Source: Roseburia sp. 499 (GTDB lineage Bacteria; Bacillota; Clostridia; Lachnospirales; Lachnospiraceae). Taken from it: 64,000 nucleotides of DNA. Each line of letters opens with the position of its first letter. Within the stretch, counting starts at the first letter, position 1. This document shows positions 32,435-41,304 of the stretch, piece by piece. The notes beneath the pieces are model-generated. The model saw only the letters and a program-made list of their open reading frames with translations, did no database searches and was not told the origin of the DNA. The stretch is from contig NZ_CP135164.1 in assembly GCF_001940225.2 (NCBI RefSeq), positions 620,001-684,000 on the forward strand. The letters run 5' to 3'. The translations under genes and the position numbers were made by a program.

Positions 32435-33127
32435 ATGAATAGAATTGGTAGGAAGAAGTTATGGCAGAAGTTGTTGCTTTTGGATATCATCTGCATTGTG
32501 CTTTTGCTAGGGGGAGTTTCTTATCAGAAAATAGAGTTGCAGACAAGAGAAACTGTAAACACAATACAGGAAAAGAAAAAGGTTGCACTTACGTTTGATG
32601 ATGGTCCACATCCGGTCTATACTCCCGAAATGTTGGATGTGTTAAAAGAAAAAAATGTAAAGGCAACCTTTTTTCTCTTGGGAGAGCAGGTAGAGAAATA
32701 TCCGGATATTGTAAAAAGAATGAGTGAGGAAGGTCACTTAATTGGAAATCATTCTTATAAGCATGAACAACTCAGTAAGCTTTCTAGTGTACAGGCATGT
32801 ACACAGGTAAACCGGACCAATGAACTGATTTATTCCGTTACAGGAAAATACCCGGAATATTTGCGACCTCCTTTTGGAGATTGGAAGGATAGATTGGACT
32901 GCGAAGTAAATATGATAGAGGTATTATGGGATGTAGATACCTTGGACTGGTCCAGTAAGAATAAGGATAAAGTAGTAAATAAGGTAGTGACGAACGTAGA
33001 AGAAGGTGATATTATTTTAATGCATGACAGTTACGAAAGTACAGTATCGGCAACAAAAGAAATCATTGATATTTTACAAAAGGATGGATACGAATTCGTG
33101 ACGGTAGATGAGTTGATTATGGAATAG
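32435..33127 (+). CDS. Polysaccharide deacetylase (CE4 / NodB domain)
   Basis: A 230-residue membrane-anchored enzyme. The N-terminal helix (about 9-27) is followed by a NodB domain: motif 1 ALTFDDGPHP (catalytic base and metal Asp), motif 2 HLIGNHSYKHEQL (metal His residues), motif 3 LRPPFGDWKD, motif 4 VDTLDW and motif 5 IILMHD. It deacetylates N-acetylglucosamine in peptidoglycan or a related glycan at the outer face, which usually protects against lysozyme. It resembles the PdaA/PgdA group; the exact substrate is not certain. It is 20 bases before rarA. Confidence 0.92.
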   Translation: MNRIGRKKLWQKLLLLDIICIVLLLGGVSYQKIELQTRETVNTIQEKKKVALTFDDGPHPVYTPEMLDVLKEKNVKATFFLLGEQVEKYPDIVKRMSEEGHLIGNHSYKHEQLSKLSSVQACTQVNRTNELIYSVTGKYPEYLRPPFGDWKDRLDCEVNMIEVLWDVDTLDWSSKNKDKVVNKVVTNVEEGDIILMHDSYESTVSATKEIIDILQKDGYEFVTVDELIME

Positions 33128-33147
33128 ATACAGGAAGTGAGGAAATC

Positions 33148-34470
33148 ATGGATTTATTTGATTATATGCGGGAACAGAATCAGGAAAAGGAGTCCCCTCT
33201 TGCAAGTCGCCTGCGTCCGGTAAAATTAGAAGAAGTAGTAGGGCAGCAGCATATCATAGGAAAGGATAAACTACTTTATCGTGCCATTAAAGCGGATAAG
33301 TTAAGTTCTGTTATTTTCTATGGACCTCCTGGAACCGGCAAGACAACATTGGCAAAGGTCATTGCCAATACTACCAGTGCAGAGTTTACTCAGATAAATG
33401 CCACATCTGCAGGAAAAAAGGATATGGAAGAAGTAGTAGAGCAGGCGAAAAATAATCAGGGAATGTATGGAAAAAAGACGATTCTATTTATAGATGAAAT
33501 TCATCGTTTCAACAAGGGACAGCAGGATTACCTACTTCCTTTTGTAGAGGATGGAACTATTATTTTGATTGGAGCTACTACAGAAAATCCTTACTTTGAG
33601 GTGAACGGGGCGTTGCTTTCAAGGTCTGTGGTATTTGAACTGAAACCTTTGACAAAAGAAGACATCAAGACAATTCTAACGCGTGCTGTGACGGATAGGG
33701 AAAAGGGAATGGGTTCCTATGATGCAGTATTAGAAGAAGATGCATTAGATTTTCTGGCGGATATTTCGAATGGAGATGCCAGAGCCGCACTTACAGCAAT
33801 AGAACTTGGAGTGCTTACGACTCCAAGGGGAGAGGACGGAAAGATACATATTACACTGGAGGTGGCAGAGGAATGTATCCAGAAGCGGGTAGTGCGTTAT
33901 GACAAAACAGGGGACAACCATTACGATACCGTTTCAGCTTTTATTAAAAGTATGCGTGGTTCGGACCCGGATGCAGCAGTGTATTATCTGGCTAGAATGT
34001 TGTATGCAGGGGAAGATATTAAGTTCATTGCAAGAAGGATTATGATTTGTGCCTCGGAAGATGTAGGAAATGCAGACCCAAATGCATTGACGGTAGCAGT
34101 AAGTGCAGCTCAGGCTGTAGAGCGGGTAGGAATGCCGGAAGCTCAGATTATATTGGCGCAGGCGGTGACTTATGTAGCTTGTGCACCTAAGAGTAATGCC
34201 TCTTGCATGGCAGTATTTGATGCGATGGACACAGTGCGCAATACCAAGACTGCACCAATTCCGGTACATTTACAGGATGCTCATTATAAGGGCGCACAGA
34301 AATTAGGACATGGCGATGGATATCTGTATGCACATGATTATCCGAATCACTATGTGAAGCAACAGTATTTGCCAGACGGACTGACAGATTGTCATTTTTA
34401 TGAGCCAACGGAAAACGGGTATGAGAAGAATATCAAAGAGCACCTTCGTTTTTTGAAGGAAAATTCGTAG
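33148..34470 (+). CDS. rarA: Replication-associated recombination protein A (RarA/MgsA AAA+ ATPase)
   Basis: A 440-residue AAA+ ATPase acting at stalled replication forks. It shows the N-terminal LASRLRPVKLEEVVGQQHI, Walker A GPPGTGKTT (about 64-72), Walker B TILFIDEIHRFNKGQQD, sensor ATTENP and the tetramerisation domain (HYDTVSAFIKSMRGSDPDAAVYYLARML). The C-terminal conserved stretch PVHLQDAHYKGAQKLGHGDGYLYAHDYPNHYVKQQYLP is diagnostic for the family. Length is as expected. Confidence 0.95.
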   Translation: MDLFDYMREQNQEKESPLASRLRPVKLEEVVGQQHIIGKDKLLYRAIKADKLSSVIFYGPPGTGKTTLAKVIANTTSAEFTQINATSAGKKDMEEVVEQAKNNQGMYGKKTILFIDEIHRFNKGQQDYLLPFVEDGTIILIGATTENPYFEVNGALLSRSVVFELKPLTKEDIKTILTRAVTDREKGMGSYDAVLEEDALDFLADISNGDARAALTAIELGVLTTPRGEDGKIHITLEVAEECIQKRVVRYDKTGDNHYDTVSAFIKSMRGSDPDAAVYYLARMLYAGEDIKFIARRIMICASEDVGNADPNALTVAVSAAQAVERVGMPEAQIILAQAVTYVACAPKSNASCMAVFDAMDTVRNTKTAPIPVHLQDAHYKGAQKLGHGDGYLYAHDYPNHYVKQQYLPDGLTDCHFYEPTENGYEKNIKEHLRFLKENS

Positions 34471-34656
34471 TTTTAGTAAAATTGTATAGTCCGCACCACA
34501 CGAACAAATGTAAATTTGTGAAAGAAAATGCTTTACAAATCATATACGGATAGTGCATAATATAAAAAGTTGCAGTTAAGCTACGAGTCGTTCAAGGTGC
34601 ATACGCAGTGAACGCATTTGATAAATATGAGACAGAAGTTTTAGGAGGATTTTGAA

Positions 34657-35943
34657 ATGCAGTCATATCAGGAGATGAGCAAGGAAGAATTATTACAGGA
34701 GAAAGCAAGTCTGGAAGCAGCATATAAGAGTTATGCTCAGAGCGGATTGAAATTGGACATGTCAAGAGGAAAGCCATCTGCAGAGCAGTTAGATATATCC
34801 ATGGGAATGATGGATGTTTTAAATAGCAATACAGACTTAAGCTGTGAAGACGGAACTGATTGTCGTAATTACGGTGTATTAGACGGTATTCAGGAAGCAA
34901 AAGTGCTGTTAGGCGACATGATTGAATGTCATCCGGATAATATCATTATTTATGGAAATTCCAGTCTGAATATCATGTATGACTGTATTGCACGTTCTAT
35001 GACACATGGTGTAATGGGAAATACTCCATGGTGTAAGTTAGACAAAGTAAAATTCTTATGTCCGGTTCCGGGATATGACAGACATTTTGCAATCACAGAG
35101 TATTTTGGAATTGAAATGATTAACGTGCCAATGCTTCCAACCGGACCGGATATGGATATGGTAGAAGAACTGGTAAGCAAGGATGAAGCGATTAAGGGTA
35201 TCTGGTGTGTACCGAAATATTCTAATCCACAGGGAATTACCTATTCTGATGAAACAGTACGTCGTTTCGCAAGATTGAAACCGGCTGCAAAGGATTTCCG
35301 TATCTATTGGGATAATGCATATGGTGTACATCACTTATATGATATTGATCAGGACAGCTTGATTGAGATTTTGGCAGAATGTAAGCGTGCCGGTAATCCG
35401 GATATGGTATATAAGTTCTGTTCTACTTCTAAGATTAGCTTCCCGGGTTCCGGTGTAGCAGCAATCGCAACTTCTGCAAATAACTTGGAAGATATTAAAA
35501 AACAGATGAAAGTAGCAACCATCGGACATGATAAGGTAAATCAGTTGCGTCATGTAAGATTCTTCAAGGATATTCACGGAATGGAAGAACACATGAAGAA
35601 ACATGCAGCAATCTTAAGACCAAAGTTCGAGATGATTATCAATACTTTTAATGAAGAATTAGCAGGACGTGAAGTTGGAAGCTGGATTGCACCAAAGGGA
35701 GGATACTTCATCTCCTTCGAAGCACTGGAAGGATGTGCTAAGGCAATCGTAGCTAAGGCAAAGAAAGCAGGCGTTACTATGACACCGGCAGGAGCACCTT
35801 ATCCATATGGAAAAGATCCGAAAGACAGTACTATCCGTATCGCACCTTCTTATCCAACCATAGAGGATTTGAAGAAGGCAACAGATATTTTTGTTACCTG
35901 TGTAAAATTGGTAAGTATTGAAAAGATTTTAGAGAGCAAGTAA
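34657..35943 (+). CDS. PLP-dependent aminotransferase, aspartate aminotransferase type Ic (PF12897-like)
   Basis: A 428-residue fold-type I aminotransferase. The opening LDMSRGKPSAEQLDISMGM, the VPKYSNPQG(I/V)TYSDE segment and the PLP-lysine motif FCSTSKISFPGSG (about Lys259) fit the recently separated class Ic aspartate aminotransferases. The substrate-arginine region is in STIRIAPSYPT. AGGAGG precedes the ATG. The interval 34471-34656 before it shows no gene or clear motif. A strong terminator follows; the gene is monocistronic. Confidence 0.9.
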   Translation: MQSYQEMSKEELLQEKASLEAAYKSYAQSGLKLDMSRGKPSAEQLDISMGMMDVLNSNTDLSCEDGTDCRNYGVLDGIQEAKVLLGDMIECHPDNIIIYGNSSLNIMYDCIARSMTHGVMGNTPWCKLDKVKFLCPVPGYDRHFAITEYFGIEMINVPMLPTGPDMDMVEELVSKDEAIKGIWCVPKYSNPQGITYSDETVRRFARLKPAAKDFRIYWDNAYGVHHLYDIDQDSLIEILAECKRAGNPDMVYKFCSTSKISFPGSGVAAIATSANNLEDIKKQMKVATIGHDKVNQLRHVRFFKDIHGMEEHMKKHAAILRPKFEMIINTFNEELAGREVGSWIAPKGGYFISFEALEGCAKAIVAKAKKAGVTMTPAGAPYPYGKDPKDSTIRIAPSYPTIEDLKKATDIFVTCVKLVSIEKILESK

Positions 35944-35957
35944 GAGAAAATTTTCCA

Positions 35958-35996
35958 AGAGCTATTGTACCGTTAGTGTATGATAGCTCTTTTTTT
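35958..35996 (+). terminator. Rho-independent terminator
   Basis: Arms AGAGCTAT (35958-35965) and ATAGCTCT (35983-35990), followed by a run of T to 35996. Confidence 0.85.
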
Positions 35997-36022
35997 CTGC
36001 GGTGTAGGAATAGGTTAGCTGG

Positions 36023-36073
36023 TTGACAAAAACACAAGGATGTATTATTGTATTAAATAAATAATACAATAAT
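36023..36073 (+). promoter_or_regulatory. Promoter with a 12-bp-arm palindrome over the -10
   Basis: TTGACA (36023-36028), 17-base spacer, TATTGT (36046-36051). ATTATTGTATTA (36044-36055) and its exact complement TAATACAATAAT (36062-36073) form an inverted repeat with a 6-base centre, covering the -10 and start point. Likely a repressor operator. Confidence 0.72.
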
Positions 36074-36092
36074 GAGTGTGGAGGGAAATAGA

Positions 36093-37724
36093 ATGGAAGC
36101 TATTGTAGTTGTGATATTTATGGTTGTGGCGTATTTTGTAATCAGTAATTACAACCGTATCCAGTGGGAAAAAAAGAAGCGAAGGGAAATAAGAGAAAGA
36201 TTTGGAAAAAAACCGGAACATAAGGAGAAGGATACAAAAAAAATTCGACTTTATCTGGATAACCGGAAGGAAGAGGCTAATGTAGATGATATTACATGGA
36301 AAGATTTGTCCATGGATGAAATATACTGGCGTATTAATAACTGTGTCAGTTCTGCCGGAGAGCAGATTCTGTATGATACTATGCATAATACAGAAAAGTC
36401 TGAGGAAGAATTGGAAAAATTGGAGAAGTCTGTGCAGTACTTTTCAGAAAATGAAGAAGAGAGAAATCGGGCATTGGAGTATTTGCAGCAGATAGGGAAA
36501 AAGGAAGCTTCTTATTATATTTTTCCCTATATGGAGTCGATTGAAGAAAGTAAAATAGGATGGAAAAATGTATATAGAATTTTACAGATTTTACCAATTT
36601 GTTTCTTAATTGGGTTTTTGACATCTAGGAATATAGTTTTTGCAGGATTTCTTGCAGGAAATATTATTCTTAATGTCGTAATATATGCAGCAATGAAAAT
36701 GCGCTATGAAACAAATCTTGCAATGCTTGGAACATTAGGTTCTGTGTTAAAGGTAGGAAAAGCGCTGAATAAGTTGGAGTGTGAAGAAGAGTTTTGTCAT
36801 AGTCTGAAAGAACCTCTGCAGATTTTAGGGAAAATTGGGAAAACGATTGAAAGGATGCAGTCGGTAAGAGATTCGATGATGTCAACGGAGTTTGGAGTTT
36901 TGGGCGATTATCTTCTGGGGGCGACACTGTGGCACCTGACCGCATATGATAAGAGCATTGATATGCTTGTTCGATATCAGAAAGAATATATTGAAATTTT
37001 TGAAGCAATTGGTAACATTGATATGGTTATCAGTATCGCATCCTTTCGAAAGAGCATTGATTTCTATACTACTCCGGAGTTTTGGGAGAAAAGAGAGATT
37101 CAACTGGAAGAAGCTTATCATCCGTTAATTGAAGAACCGGTATGTAATTCTATGGTTTGGAGAAGAAATTGTATTATTACAGGATCCAATGCTTCTGGAA
37201 AATCCACATTTATTAAAGCTGTAGCAGTAAATGCAATTTTAGCACAGACCATTCACACCTGTATGGCAAAGAAAATGCAAATGCCGCATGCTGACGTTGT
37301 TACTTCTATGGCAGTTCAGGATGATATTATGGCAGGAGACAGTTATTTTATCAAAGAAATCAAGTATCTAAAACGAATGTTAGAACAATTGAATGCAGAC
37401 AGATGTACCATTTGTATTGTTGATGAGATTTTAAGAGGAACCAATACCAGAGAAAGAATTGCAGCATCAGAGGCGATTCTGGAGTATCTGACAAAGGAAA
37501 ATTGTCTGGTTATGGTAGCATCTCATGATCAGGAACTTACGTTATTGCTTCAAGAGCAATATGATAACTATCATTTTAGCGAAAAGATAGGAGAACAGGA
37601 CATTGAATTTGATTACAAATTATATTCGGGACCAGCTACTTCACAGAATGCAATACGGTTGTTAGAATATGTAGGTTTTCCTAAAAAAATTATTGCAGAT
37701 GCAAAAGTGAATGCGCAGATTTAA
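36093..37724 (+). CDS. Membrane-anchored MutS-family ATPase
   Basis: A 543-residue protein. The ATG at 36093 has GGAGGG seven bases upstream. It has an N-terminal transmembrane helix (2-21) and two more near residues 170-215, a helical core, and a MutS ABC-type ATPase domain with Walker A GSNASGKST (from about 364), SYFIKEIKYLKRMLEQL, Walker B CIVDEILRGTNTRERIAAS and ASHDQEL. It lacks the mismatch-binding domain of MutS1 and the Smr domain of MutS2, so mismatch repair is unlikely. Homologous clostridial 'MutS-related' membrane proteins have no assigned role. It is expressed from its own palindrome-controlled promoter. Confidence 0.85.
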   Translation: MEAIVVVIFMVVAYFVISNYNRIQWEKKKRREIRERFGKKPEHKEKDTKKIRLYLDNRKEEANVDDITWKDLSMDEIYWRINNCVSSAGEQILYDTMHNTEKSEEELEKLEKSVQYFSENEEERNRALEYLQQIGKKEASYYIFPYMESIEESKIGWKNVYRILQILPICFLIGFLTSRNIVFAGFLAGNIILNVVIYAAMKMRYETNLAMLGTLGSVLKVGKALNKLECEEEFCHSLKEPLQILGKIGKTIERMQSVRDSMMSTEFGVLGDYLLGATLWHLTAYDKSIDMLVRYQKEYIEIFEAIGNIDMVISIASFRKSIDFYTTPEFWEKREIQLEEAYHPLIEEPVCNSMVWRRNCIITGSNASGKSTFIKAVAVNAILAQTIHTCMAKKMQMPHADVVTSMAVQDDIMAGDSYFIKEIKYLKRMLEQLNADRCTICIVDEILRGTNTRERIAASEAILEYLTKENCLVMVASHDQELTLLLQEQYDNYHFSEKIGEQDIEFDYKLYSGPATSQNAIRLLEYVGFPKKIIADAKVNAQI

Positions 37725-37779
37725 AAATGAAAAGTTTATAAAATATGGTAAAAATTGAACTTTTTCACCTAAAATATGA

Positions 37780-37817
37780 TATAATGTACATAAAAGTAAT
37801 CAGCAGTGCTTTTATGT
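37780..37817 (+). promoter_or_regulatory. -10 element and leader hairpin of the alarmone synthetase gene
   Basis: TATAAT (37780-37785) with a weak TTGAAC 19 bases upstream. The predicted leader begins with an inverted repeat, ACATAAAAG (37788-37796) and CTTTTATGT (37809-37817), which could stabilise or attenuate the mRNA. Confidence 0.5.
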
Positions 37818-37862
37818 GCATTGCAAGTTTTATGAACACAAAGGTGGAAAGAAGGAAAAGAA

Positions 37863-38513
37863 ATGGACACACCTGTTACATTTAATGAAGATGTAGATAG
37901 TTGGAAAACAGTTATGTTTTTATATAATTCAGCTTTAAAAGAAGTTGGAACAAAGCTTGAGATTTTAAATGATGAATTTCAGCATGTACATAGGTATAAT
38001 CCTATTGAATATATTAAGTCAAGAATTAAGTCTCCGGAGAGTATTGTAAAGAAGTTAAAACGTTCCGGATATGAAAGTACGATTGATAATATGGTTACTC
38101 ATGTAAATGATATAGCGGGAATTCGTATTGTATGTTCTTTTACATCTGACATTTATAGATTAGCAGAAATGATTGGAAAGCAAAATGACCTTACGGTAGT
38201 TTCTGTTAAGGATTATATCAAGAATCCAAAGGATAGTGGATATAAGAGTTATCATATGTTGGTAACCGTACCAATTTTCTTGTCAGACCGAGTGGTGGAT
38301 ACCAAGGTTGAGATTCAGATAAGAACCATTGCAATGGATTTCTGGGCAAGTCTCGAACATAAGATATACTATAAGTTTGAAGGAAATGCGCCGGAGTATA
38401 TCAGTCGTGATTTAAGAGAATGTGCGGGAATTGTATCTATGTTGGATGCAAAGATGCTTTCATTGAACGAAGCGATTCTTCAGGCAAAGGAAGCACAGGA
38501 AGAGACACAATAG
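37863..38513 (+). CDS. Small alarmone synthetase, RelA/SpoT-domain GTP pyrophosphokinase (YjbM/YwaC type)
   Basis: A 216-residue synthetase-only RelA/SpoT homologue that transfers pyrophosphate from ATP to GDP or GTP, giving (p)ppGpp. Conserved parts: YNPIEYIKSRIKSPESIVKKLKRSGYE (ATP-binding basic patch), VNDIAGIRIVCSFTSDIYRLAEMI, KDYIKNPKDSGYKSYHM (pyrophosphate-acceptor binding) and VEIQIRTIAMDFWASLEHKIYYK. No hydrolase, TGS or ACT domain is present. It stands alone before a terminator-like hairpin. Confidence 0.93.
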   Translation: MDTPVTFNEDVDSWKTVMFLYNSALKEVGTKLEILNDEFQHVHRYNPIEYIKSRIKSPESIVKKLKRSGYESTIDNMVTHVNDIAGIRIVCSFTSDIYRLAEMIGKQNDLTVVSVKDYIKNPKDSGYKSYHMLVTVPIFLSDRVVDTKVEIQIRTIAMDFWASLEHKIYYKFEGNAPEYISRDLRECAGIVSMLDAKMLSLNEAILQAKEAQEETQ

Positions 38514-38527
38514 AATAATCAGTTTGC

Positions 38528-38558
38528 TAAGGGGGTCCTTTTAGGAGCCCCTTATTTA
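38528..38558 (+). terminator. Terminator-like hairpin
   Basis: AAGGGGGTCC and GGAGCCCCTT form a GC-rich stem with a small T-rich loop; the following tract (ATTTAG) is weak, so termination may be partial. Confidence 0.6.
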
Positions 38559-38577
38559 GAGCATAGGAGAAAAGGGT

Positions 38578-39405
38578 ATGAAAATAAGTATTTTAACGGA
38601 AAATACAGTATATAAGAGAGGGTTTATCGGAGAACATGGATTGTCGCTATTGATAGAAACAGAAGGCAAAAGATTTCTGTTTGATACGGGGCAGACAAGA
38701 GTATTTGTAAGAAATGCCAGGACTTTGAAAGAAGATTTGACAGAACTTGACGGCATTGTTTTAAGCCATGGACATTATGACCATTGTGGTGGATTGGGAA
38801 ATTGGATAGAAGAGGAAGCAAAGATGTTGTCCTGTCCGGTATATGTCAATTACCGGGCATTTGAAAAGAAATATACGAAGAATCTCAAAAATAATGAGAT
38901 GCGTTATATTGGTATTGATTGGGAACCGGAAGTGTGTGGAGAACAGTTAACATTAATACAAGAAAGAAAAAAGCAAATAGCAGAAAATGTTTTTTTATTG
39001 TCAGAAATTCCATATTGTGTTCCATTTGAACCGAAGCCGAAAGTGTTCTATCAAGATGAGTTAGGAACAATTTTGGATAATATGGCAGATGAACAGATTA
39101 TGGTAATTAGGGAAGAAAAAGGACTTTATGTATTTGCAGGGTGTGCACATCCGGGGATTATAAATTGTCTTTCCTATGTAAAGGAAAGTTTTCCGGGAGA
39201 GCGTATTTATGGGATTTTTGCCGGAATGCATTTAAAAGGTTGTGCCAAAGAGCGTCTGGAAATGACGATTCAGGAATTGAAAAAAATAAATGCAGAAATT
39301 ATTGTACCGATGCATTGTACCGGAATCCTTGGGATTGCGGCAATAAAAGAGCAACTGGGAGATAATTGTATCTTAGCAGAGGCAGGAAAAGTAATTAATG
39401 TATAA
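38578..39405 (+). CDS. MBL-fold metallo-hydrolase
   Basis: A 275-residue metallo-beta-lactamase-fold protein. The metal motif is LSHGHYDHCGGL (about 62-73, HxHxDH), with further ligands in GCAHPGIINCLSY and MHCTG. The spacing resembles the group annotated as tetrahydromethanopterin/beta-ribofuranosylaminobenzene phosphate synthase-like hydrolases common in Clostridia, whose real substrate in bacteria is unknown. AGGAG precedes the ATG; a threonine exporter gene follows after 16 bases. Confidence 0.88.
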   Translation: MKISILTENTVYKRGFIGEHGLSLLIETEGKRFLFDTGQTRVFVRNARTLKEDLTELDGIVLSHGHYDHCGGLGNWIEEEAKMLSCPVYVNYRAFEKKYTKNLKNNEMRYIGIDWEPEVCGEQLTLIQERKKQIAENVFLLSEIPYCVPFEPKPKVFYQDELGTILDNMADEQIMVIREEKGLYVFAGCAHPGIINCLSYVKESFPGERIYGIFAGMHLKGCAKERLEMTIQELKKINAEIIVPMHCTGILGIAAIKEQLGDNCILAEAGKVINV

Positions 39406-39421
39406 AAATAGGAGATAGAAG

Positions 39422-40210
39422 ATGGAAAACAGGCAAGATAGCAAAAGAATTCTAAATCTGGCTATATCCACAGGAGAAGTATTACTGAAAAATGGAGGAG
39501 AAATCTACCGTGTGCAAGAAACGGTGGGACGTATTCTGGAAGCATATGGAATAGAAGATTACAATGTATTTGTAGTTACCAATGGCATATTTGCAACGGT
39601 TCATGAAAAGGAAGAGGATGCCAGTAGTATGGTACGGTATGTGACCATTGGGGAGGTAAATCTTCAGATGATAGAAGACATCAATCAGTTGTCTCGTGAA
39701 ATATGCGAAGGAACATGTGATTTGGAACAGGCATATGAGCGGTTAGAAAACTATAAAAGGAAGAAACGGCCGGCAGGATGGGTACGAATTCTGGCATGTG
39801 GTATGGGTGGAGCCAGTTTTTGCTATTTGTTCGGAGGAAGACCTTATGATAGCGCTATCTCATTTCTTTTAGGGATGCTTTTGGAGATTTTTTTGCTTAC
39901 TGCCTCAAAGCATCATACATCTAAGTTTATTTTAAATATCATAGGAAGTGTCATTGTAACAGCAGGAAGTTTGGTGTTATATATGGCAGGAACGGGAATC
40001 TGGTTTGATAAGGTTATTATTGGGGGAATTATTCCTCTGGTGCCGGGAGTGGCATTGACTACGGCGATTCGTGACCTATTTGGAGGGGATTACCTTTCCG
40101 GTAGTATTCGATTGATTGACGCTCTCTTAACTGCGATGTGTATTGCTATCGGCGTGGGTGCTGCAATCAAGGTATTTCAATTTGTAACAGGAGGTGCCGT
40201 ATTTTTATGA
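39422..40210 (+). CDS. Threonine/serine exporter, ThrE N-terminal component (DUF1212)
   Basis: A 262-residue protein. The cytoplasmic N-terminal half (about 1-115) holds LAISTGEVLLKNGGEIYRVQETVGRILEAYG, the DUF1212 signature. Five transmembrane helices follow (PLVPGVALTTAIRDLFGGDYLSG is the conserved loop). In many Firmicutes ThrE is split into two polypeptides; the second starts inside this gene's stop codon. Exports threonine or serine by homology with Corynebacterium ThrE. Confidence 0.9.
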   Translation: MENRQDSKRILNLAISTGEVLLKNGGEIYRVQETVGRILEAYGIEDYNVFVVTNGIFATVHEKEEDASSMVRYVTIGEVNLQMIEDINQLSREICEGTCDLEQAYERLENYKRKKRPAGWVRILACGMGGASFCYLFGGRPYDSAISFLLGMLLEIFLLTASKHHTSKFILNIIGSVIVTAGSLVLYMAGTGIWFDKVIIGGIIPLVPGVALTTAIRDLFGGDYLSGSIRLIDALLTAMCIAIGVGAAIKVFQFVTGGAVFL

Positions 40211-40671
40211 TAGATCAGATTATAGTATCTATGTTGGCAACGCTAGCATTTGTTATTTTATTTAATGCACCCAAAAAAGAGTATATTTTTTGCGCGATTA
40301 CGGGATGTGTAGGGTGGATGTCATACCTGCTGTTTTTAAATATGGGAGCAGGTGTTGTAATGGCGTCTCTTTGGGCTACCGTGATTTTGACGTTATTGGC
40401 GCGCATTTTATCTGCGATACGAAAAACACCTGTTACCATTTTTCTGGTGACAGGTATCTTTACTTTAGTACCGGGAGCAGGAATTTATTATGCTTCCTAC
40501 TATTTGATTATGAATGATTTGGCACAGTTTACTGCCAAAGGAATAGAAACCTTTAAGATAGCAGGGGCAATGGTACTTGGAATTGTGTTTGGACTTGCAT
40601 TGCCCCAGAGTTGGTTCAACCAACTTGGAAAATTAACGGAGAAAAAAAGCAATAACCATACAAATGACTAA
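40207..40671 (+). CDS. Threonine/serine exporter, ThrE C-terminal component (DUF3815)
   Basis: A 154-residue protein of five transmembrane helices. The start at 40207 overlaps the previous stop as ATGA, so translation is coupled. FNAPKKEYIFCAITGCVGWMSYLLF and LVPGAGIYYASYYLIMNDLAQFTAKGIETFKIAGAMVLGIVFGLALP are the typical DUF3815 blocks. Together the two proteins make one ten-helix exporter. Its 3' end overlaps the convergent XRE gene by 39 bases. Confidence 0.9.
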   Translation: MIDQIIVSMLATLAFVILFNAPKKEYIFCAITGCVGWMSYLLFLNMGAGVVMASLWATVILTLLARILSAIRKTPVTIFLVTGIFTLVPGAGIYYASYYLIMNDLAQFTAKGIETFKIAGAMVLGIVFGLALPQSWFNQLGKLTEKKSNNHTND

Positions 40672-41208
40672 TGTAATTAGTGCCGAACCAATTACACACA
40701 GTATATTCTGGTAAGGACGTTTTACACGTTCATAACCTTTTTCTGATTCAGACAGTTTTTTGCCTTCTGAGAAAGCAACAATTTCTTTATAAGTCTGGAT
40801 GTCATGTGCTTTTTTCTGTTTTTCAATTCGGAGGGCATAATACATAGTAATGATAAATAGTAATGCCCATATTCCTATTCCGATAAAATCTAAGAAAAGG
40901 AATAGAGGAATTGCTGATACTACAACTCCTAATAATAAGAAACTAAAAATGGCACCATCATGATTAAATTGTTTTACGTCCTCTGCTTTAATTTGTTCTT
41001 TCATTTCTTCCAAATCTCCTTTTACTAGAATATCAAGAGAGGTATCAAAAAGAGAACTTAGCAATAAAAGACTTTTGATGTCTGGATAATTCTTATCATT
41101 TTCCCAGTTTGAAATTGTCTGGCGTGTTACGAATATTTTTTCTGCCAAATCATCCTGTGATAAATTTAATTCAAGTCTGTACTTTTTTATTTGTTTGCCA
41201 ATTTCCAT
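40633..41208 (-). CDS. XRE-family transcriptional regulator with membrane domain
   Basis: A 191-residue protein. An N-terminal HTH_3 domain (IGKQIKKYRLELNLSQDDLAEKIFVTRQTISNWENDKNYPDIKSLLLLSSLF, about 3-56) is followed by a linker (LVKGDLEEMKEQI) and three hydrophobic helices in the C-terminal half (about 85-125 and 168-190). This fusion of DNA-binding domain to membrane helices is common in Clostridia and may sense envelope state or a partner protein. GGAG precedes the ATG. It stands alone. Confidence 0.88.
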   Translation of the reverse strand: MEIGKQIKKYRLELNLSQDDLAEKIFVTRQTISNWENDKNYPDIKSLLLLSSLFDTSLDILVKGDLEEMKEQIKAEDVKQFNHDGAIFSFLLLGVVVSAIPLFLFLDFIGIGIWALLFIITMYYALRIEKQKKAHDIQTYKEIVAFSEGKKLSESEKGYERVKRPYQNILCVIGSALITLVICMVIAFFLR

Positions 41209-41304
41209 CTTGTATCTCTCCTTGGTTGTATTCTATTATAGGGAGTTTGTTTTTGCTATCAAAACTGTTTTACATTGCCTATTTTCGGGCATGTCAAAAG
41301 TATT

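Noticed and set aside
34471..34656. Possible small RNA or riboswitch before the aminotransferase gene
   Set aside because: No strong stem, T-run or known consensus could be seen.
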